64,000 nt of DNA from Acetobacter fabarum. GTDB taxonomy: Bacteria; Pseudomonadota; Alphaproteobacteria; Acetobacterales; Acetobacteraceae. This document shows, piece after piece, positions 62,976 through 64,000 of this stretch. A program made the translations under genes and the position numbers. The stretch lies in the NCBI RefSeq assembly GCF_011516925.1, contig NZ_WOTG01000006.1:62001-126000 (forward strand). The letters are read 5' to 3'. The notes under the pieces are model-generated. The model searched no databases and was not told the origin of the DNA. It saw only the letters and a list, made by a program, of their open reading frames with translations. Each line of letters starts with the position of its first letter. The first letter of the stretch is position 1.

Positions 62976-62996
62976 TCAGAAACAATATCTTTCCAT
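62976..62996. promoter_or_regulatory. Operator 4 (lysR-pirin divergent region), degenerate copy
   Basis: TCAGAAAC, five-base spacer, CTTTCCAT: 12 of 16 arm positions match the perfect copy at 58234. It is 82 bases before the pirin start and between the divergent genes. Confidence 0.45.
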
Positions 62997-63077
62997 GATT
63001 GCCATATCTAATATCCGGCACTGCGAATAGCCTGATCCCAGAAAAACATCACACGACTGATCAGGAGAAAACAGACC

Positions 63078-63779
63078 ATGATTGAAGTCCGTCCCTACGA
63101 CAAACTCGGCCACGCCAACCATGGCTGGCTGGATGCAAAACACCACTTTTCCTTCGCCAATTATTACGATCCCGCACGCATGAACTGGGGCGCTCTACGC
63201 GTCTGGAATGATGATACCATTGCCCCGGGCACAGGCTTTGGCACTCACCCGCATGAGAACATGGAAATCATCACCTATGTGCGGGAAGGTGCGATTACAC
63301 ATCAGGATAGTCTGGGCAACAAAGGGCGCACTGTTGCAGGGGATGTGCAGGTTATGTCCGCAGGCACCGGGATCCGGCACAGCGAACATAATCTGGAGGA
63401 TGAAACCACCCGTATCTTCCAGATCTGGATCATGCCGAACCGGGCCGGGCATGCCCCATCATGGGGCACCCGCGCTTTTCCAAAAGACGACCGTGCAGGC
63501 AGGTTCGTTACTTTGGCATCGGGCTACCAGAATGATGGTGACGCCCTTCCCATTCACACCGATGCACGCGTGCTGGGTGCGACGTTGAGGAAGGACGAGG
63601 CCACCGAATACCATCTGGGTATCGAAAGGCTGGCTTATCTTGTCGTTGCCAAAGGCGCTGTCGAGATAGAGGGCAAAACCGTGAGCGAGCGCGATGGCGC
63701 TGCAATTGCGGATACGGATATCCTCAAGGTGCGGGCACTTACAGACGCAGAAGTGGTTCTGGTTGATACAGCTCCATAA
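63078..63779 (+). CDS. Pirin family protein (quercetinase-like YhhW type)
   Basis: The 233-residue bicupin has the metal site FGTHPHENMEIITYV and GIRHSEHN, giving the three His and one Glu of active pirins. Family members show quercetin 2,3-dioxygenase activity or act as redox-sensitive cofactors. AGGAG precedes ATG at 63078. Its promoter region contains operator 4. A short hairpin follows. Confidence 0.9.
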   Translation: MIEVRPYDKLGHANHGWLDAKHHFSFANYYDPARMNWGALRVWNDDTIAPGTGFGTHPHENMEIITYVREGAITHQDSLGNKGRTVAGDVQVMSAGTGIRHSEHNLEDETTRIFQIWIMPNRAGHAPSWGTRAFPKDDRAGRFVTLASGYQNDGDALPIHTDARVLGATLRKDEATEYHLGIERLAYLVVAKGAVEIEGKTVSERDGAAIADTDILKVRALTDAEVVLVDTAP

Positions 63780-63785
63780 GGGTGG

Positions 63786-63802
63786 GCAGAGCAGTGCTCT
63801 GC
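63786..63802 (+). terminator. Short GC-rich hairpin after the pirin gene
   Basis: GCAGAGC pairs with GCTCTGC across a three-base loop, followed by TCCCCTTAA. The tract is weak for rho-independent termination. Confidence 0.4.
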
Positions 63803-63839
63803 TCCCCTTAACCGTAACGCATGATCAGAGAATATGATC

Positions 63840-64000
63840 TGAGAGCCGCGTTTTAGGGGGGCGTATGGTCTGGCCCCAACCGCCCCCTAGGCTCAGGACT
63901 CATAGCCAGAACAAGACGGTTGCAGCGAGGCAGATTGCCGAGAAGAAGACGGTCGGGGGGCATCTGTCATAGCGTGTTGCGACCCGTCTCCAGTCTTTGA
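63840..64000 (-). mobile_element. 3' end of an IS5-like insertion sequence, cut by the window edge
   Basis: The transposase C-terminus runs leftwards and stops at 63900. The sequence from about 63840, GAGAGCCGCGTTTTAGG..., probably contains the terminal inverted repeat, but without the other end the boundary and any target duplication cannot be fixed. Confidence 0.6.
63900..64000 (-). CDS. IS5-family transposase, C-terminal fragment
   Basis: The last 33 codons read on the minus strand as KDWRRVATRYDRCPPTVF and then FSAICLAATVLFWL before a stop (TGA at 63900-63902). R-R-V-A-T-R-Y-D followed by a hydrophobic tail is the standard end of IS5-type transposases of acetic acid bacteria and other Proteobacteria. 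The rest of the gene is beyond base 64000. Confidence 0.82.
   Translation of the reverse strand, partial: KDWRRVATRYDRCPPTVFFSAICLAATVLFWL

Noticed and set aside
1-64000. CRISPR arrays, rRNA or tRNA genes, prophage
   Set aside because: No regularly spaced identical repeats, no rRNA or tRNA-like sequence and no phage structural or integrase gene were seen.

Overview
The window looks like chromosome from a Gram-negative alphaproteobacterium with moderately high GC. The protein complement suggests an acetic acid bacterium (Acetobacteraceae): TonB-dependent receptors with long signal peptides, an IS5-type element, and many flavin and quinone oxidoreductases. The taxonomic call is inference. No rRNA, tRNA, CRISPR or prophage was seen. 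The first gene is cut by the left edge and an IS transposase by the right edge.

Region A (1-26191) is a large catabolic island for amino acids, amines or peptide-like compounds. It holds a pyrroline-2-carboxylate reductase, a tartrate/malate-type decarboxylating dehydrogenase, an M20 amidohydrolase, two aldehyde dehydrogenases, a class III aminotransferase and an HcnABC/opine-oxidase-like three-subunit dehydrogenase. It also holds two HAD-superfamily hydrolases, a complete dipeptide-type ABC importer with a fused ATPase, an Lrp regulator, a tandem-GNAT protein and GhrA. On the minus strand a TonB receptor, HAD protein, MFS carrier and amine-oxidase-like flavoprotein form a second uptake-plus-oxidation module. 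The expected flow is import, amide or imine cleavage, deamination and aldehyde oxidation to succinate-type acids.

Region B (26507-40152) carries an aryl-polyene-type polyketide pigment cluster. It contains ACP, a ligase fused to a dehydratase, an LpxL-like acyltransferase, LolA-like carrier, MMPL exporter, ketosynthase, chain-length factor, dehydratase, ketoreductase and a flavoprotein with halogenase-type motifs. A COG4648 membrane protein, a GT2 glycosyltransferase and a methyltransferase complete it. Most minus-strand genes overlap by 4-17 bases, so they should be one operon. A putative lipoprotein with a possible permuted papain-like fold converges on its 3' end.

Region C (40216-47693) has housekeeping and accessory genes: a small exported protein, a YaiI-type protein, an exported glutaminase, a cupin and a NepI-like exporter. 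It ends with the MesX/MesD methionine synthase pair and a MetR-like regulator.

Region D (47775-58192) is a Nit1C cluster, linked in other bacteria to nitrogen starvation and cyanide assimilation. It encodes the MSMEG_0572-type protein, nitrilase, radical SAM protein, GNAT, AIR-synthase-like protein, glycosyltransferase, MSMEG_0570-type protein and flavoprotein, followed by a PrpE-like acyl-CoA ligase. A MocR regulator lies upstream, and direct repeats of a TTGTAY-like half-site precede both the regulator and the cluster.

Region E (58234-63805) is a redox-stress block: YceI, cytochrome b561, YceI, DoxX, WrbA, a LysR regulator and pirin. A shared inverted repeat, GGAAAC-N5-GTTTCC or a degenerate form of it, precedes each of the four plus-strand transcription units, which suggests one local regulon. 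The right edge (about 63840-64000) is the 3' end of an IS5-like element.
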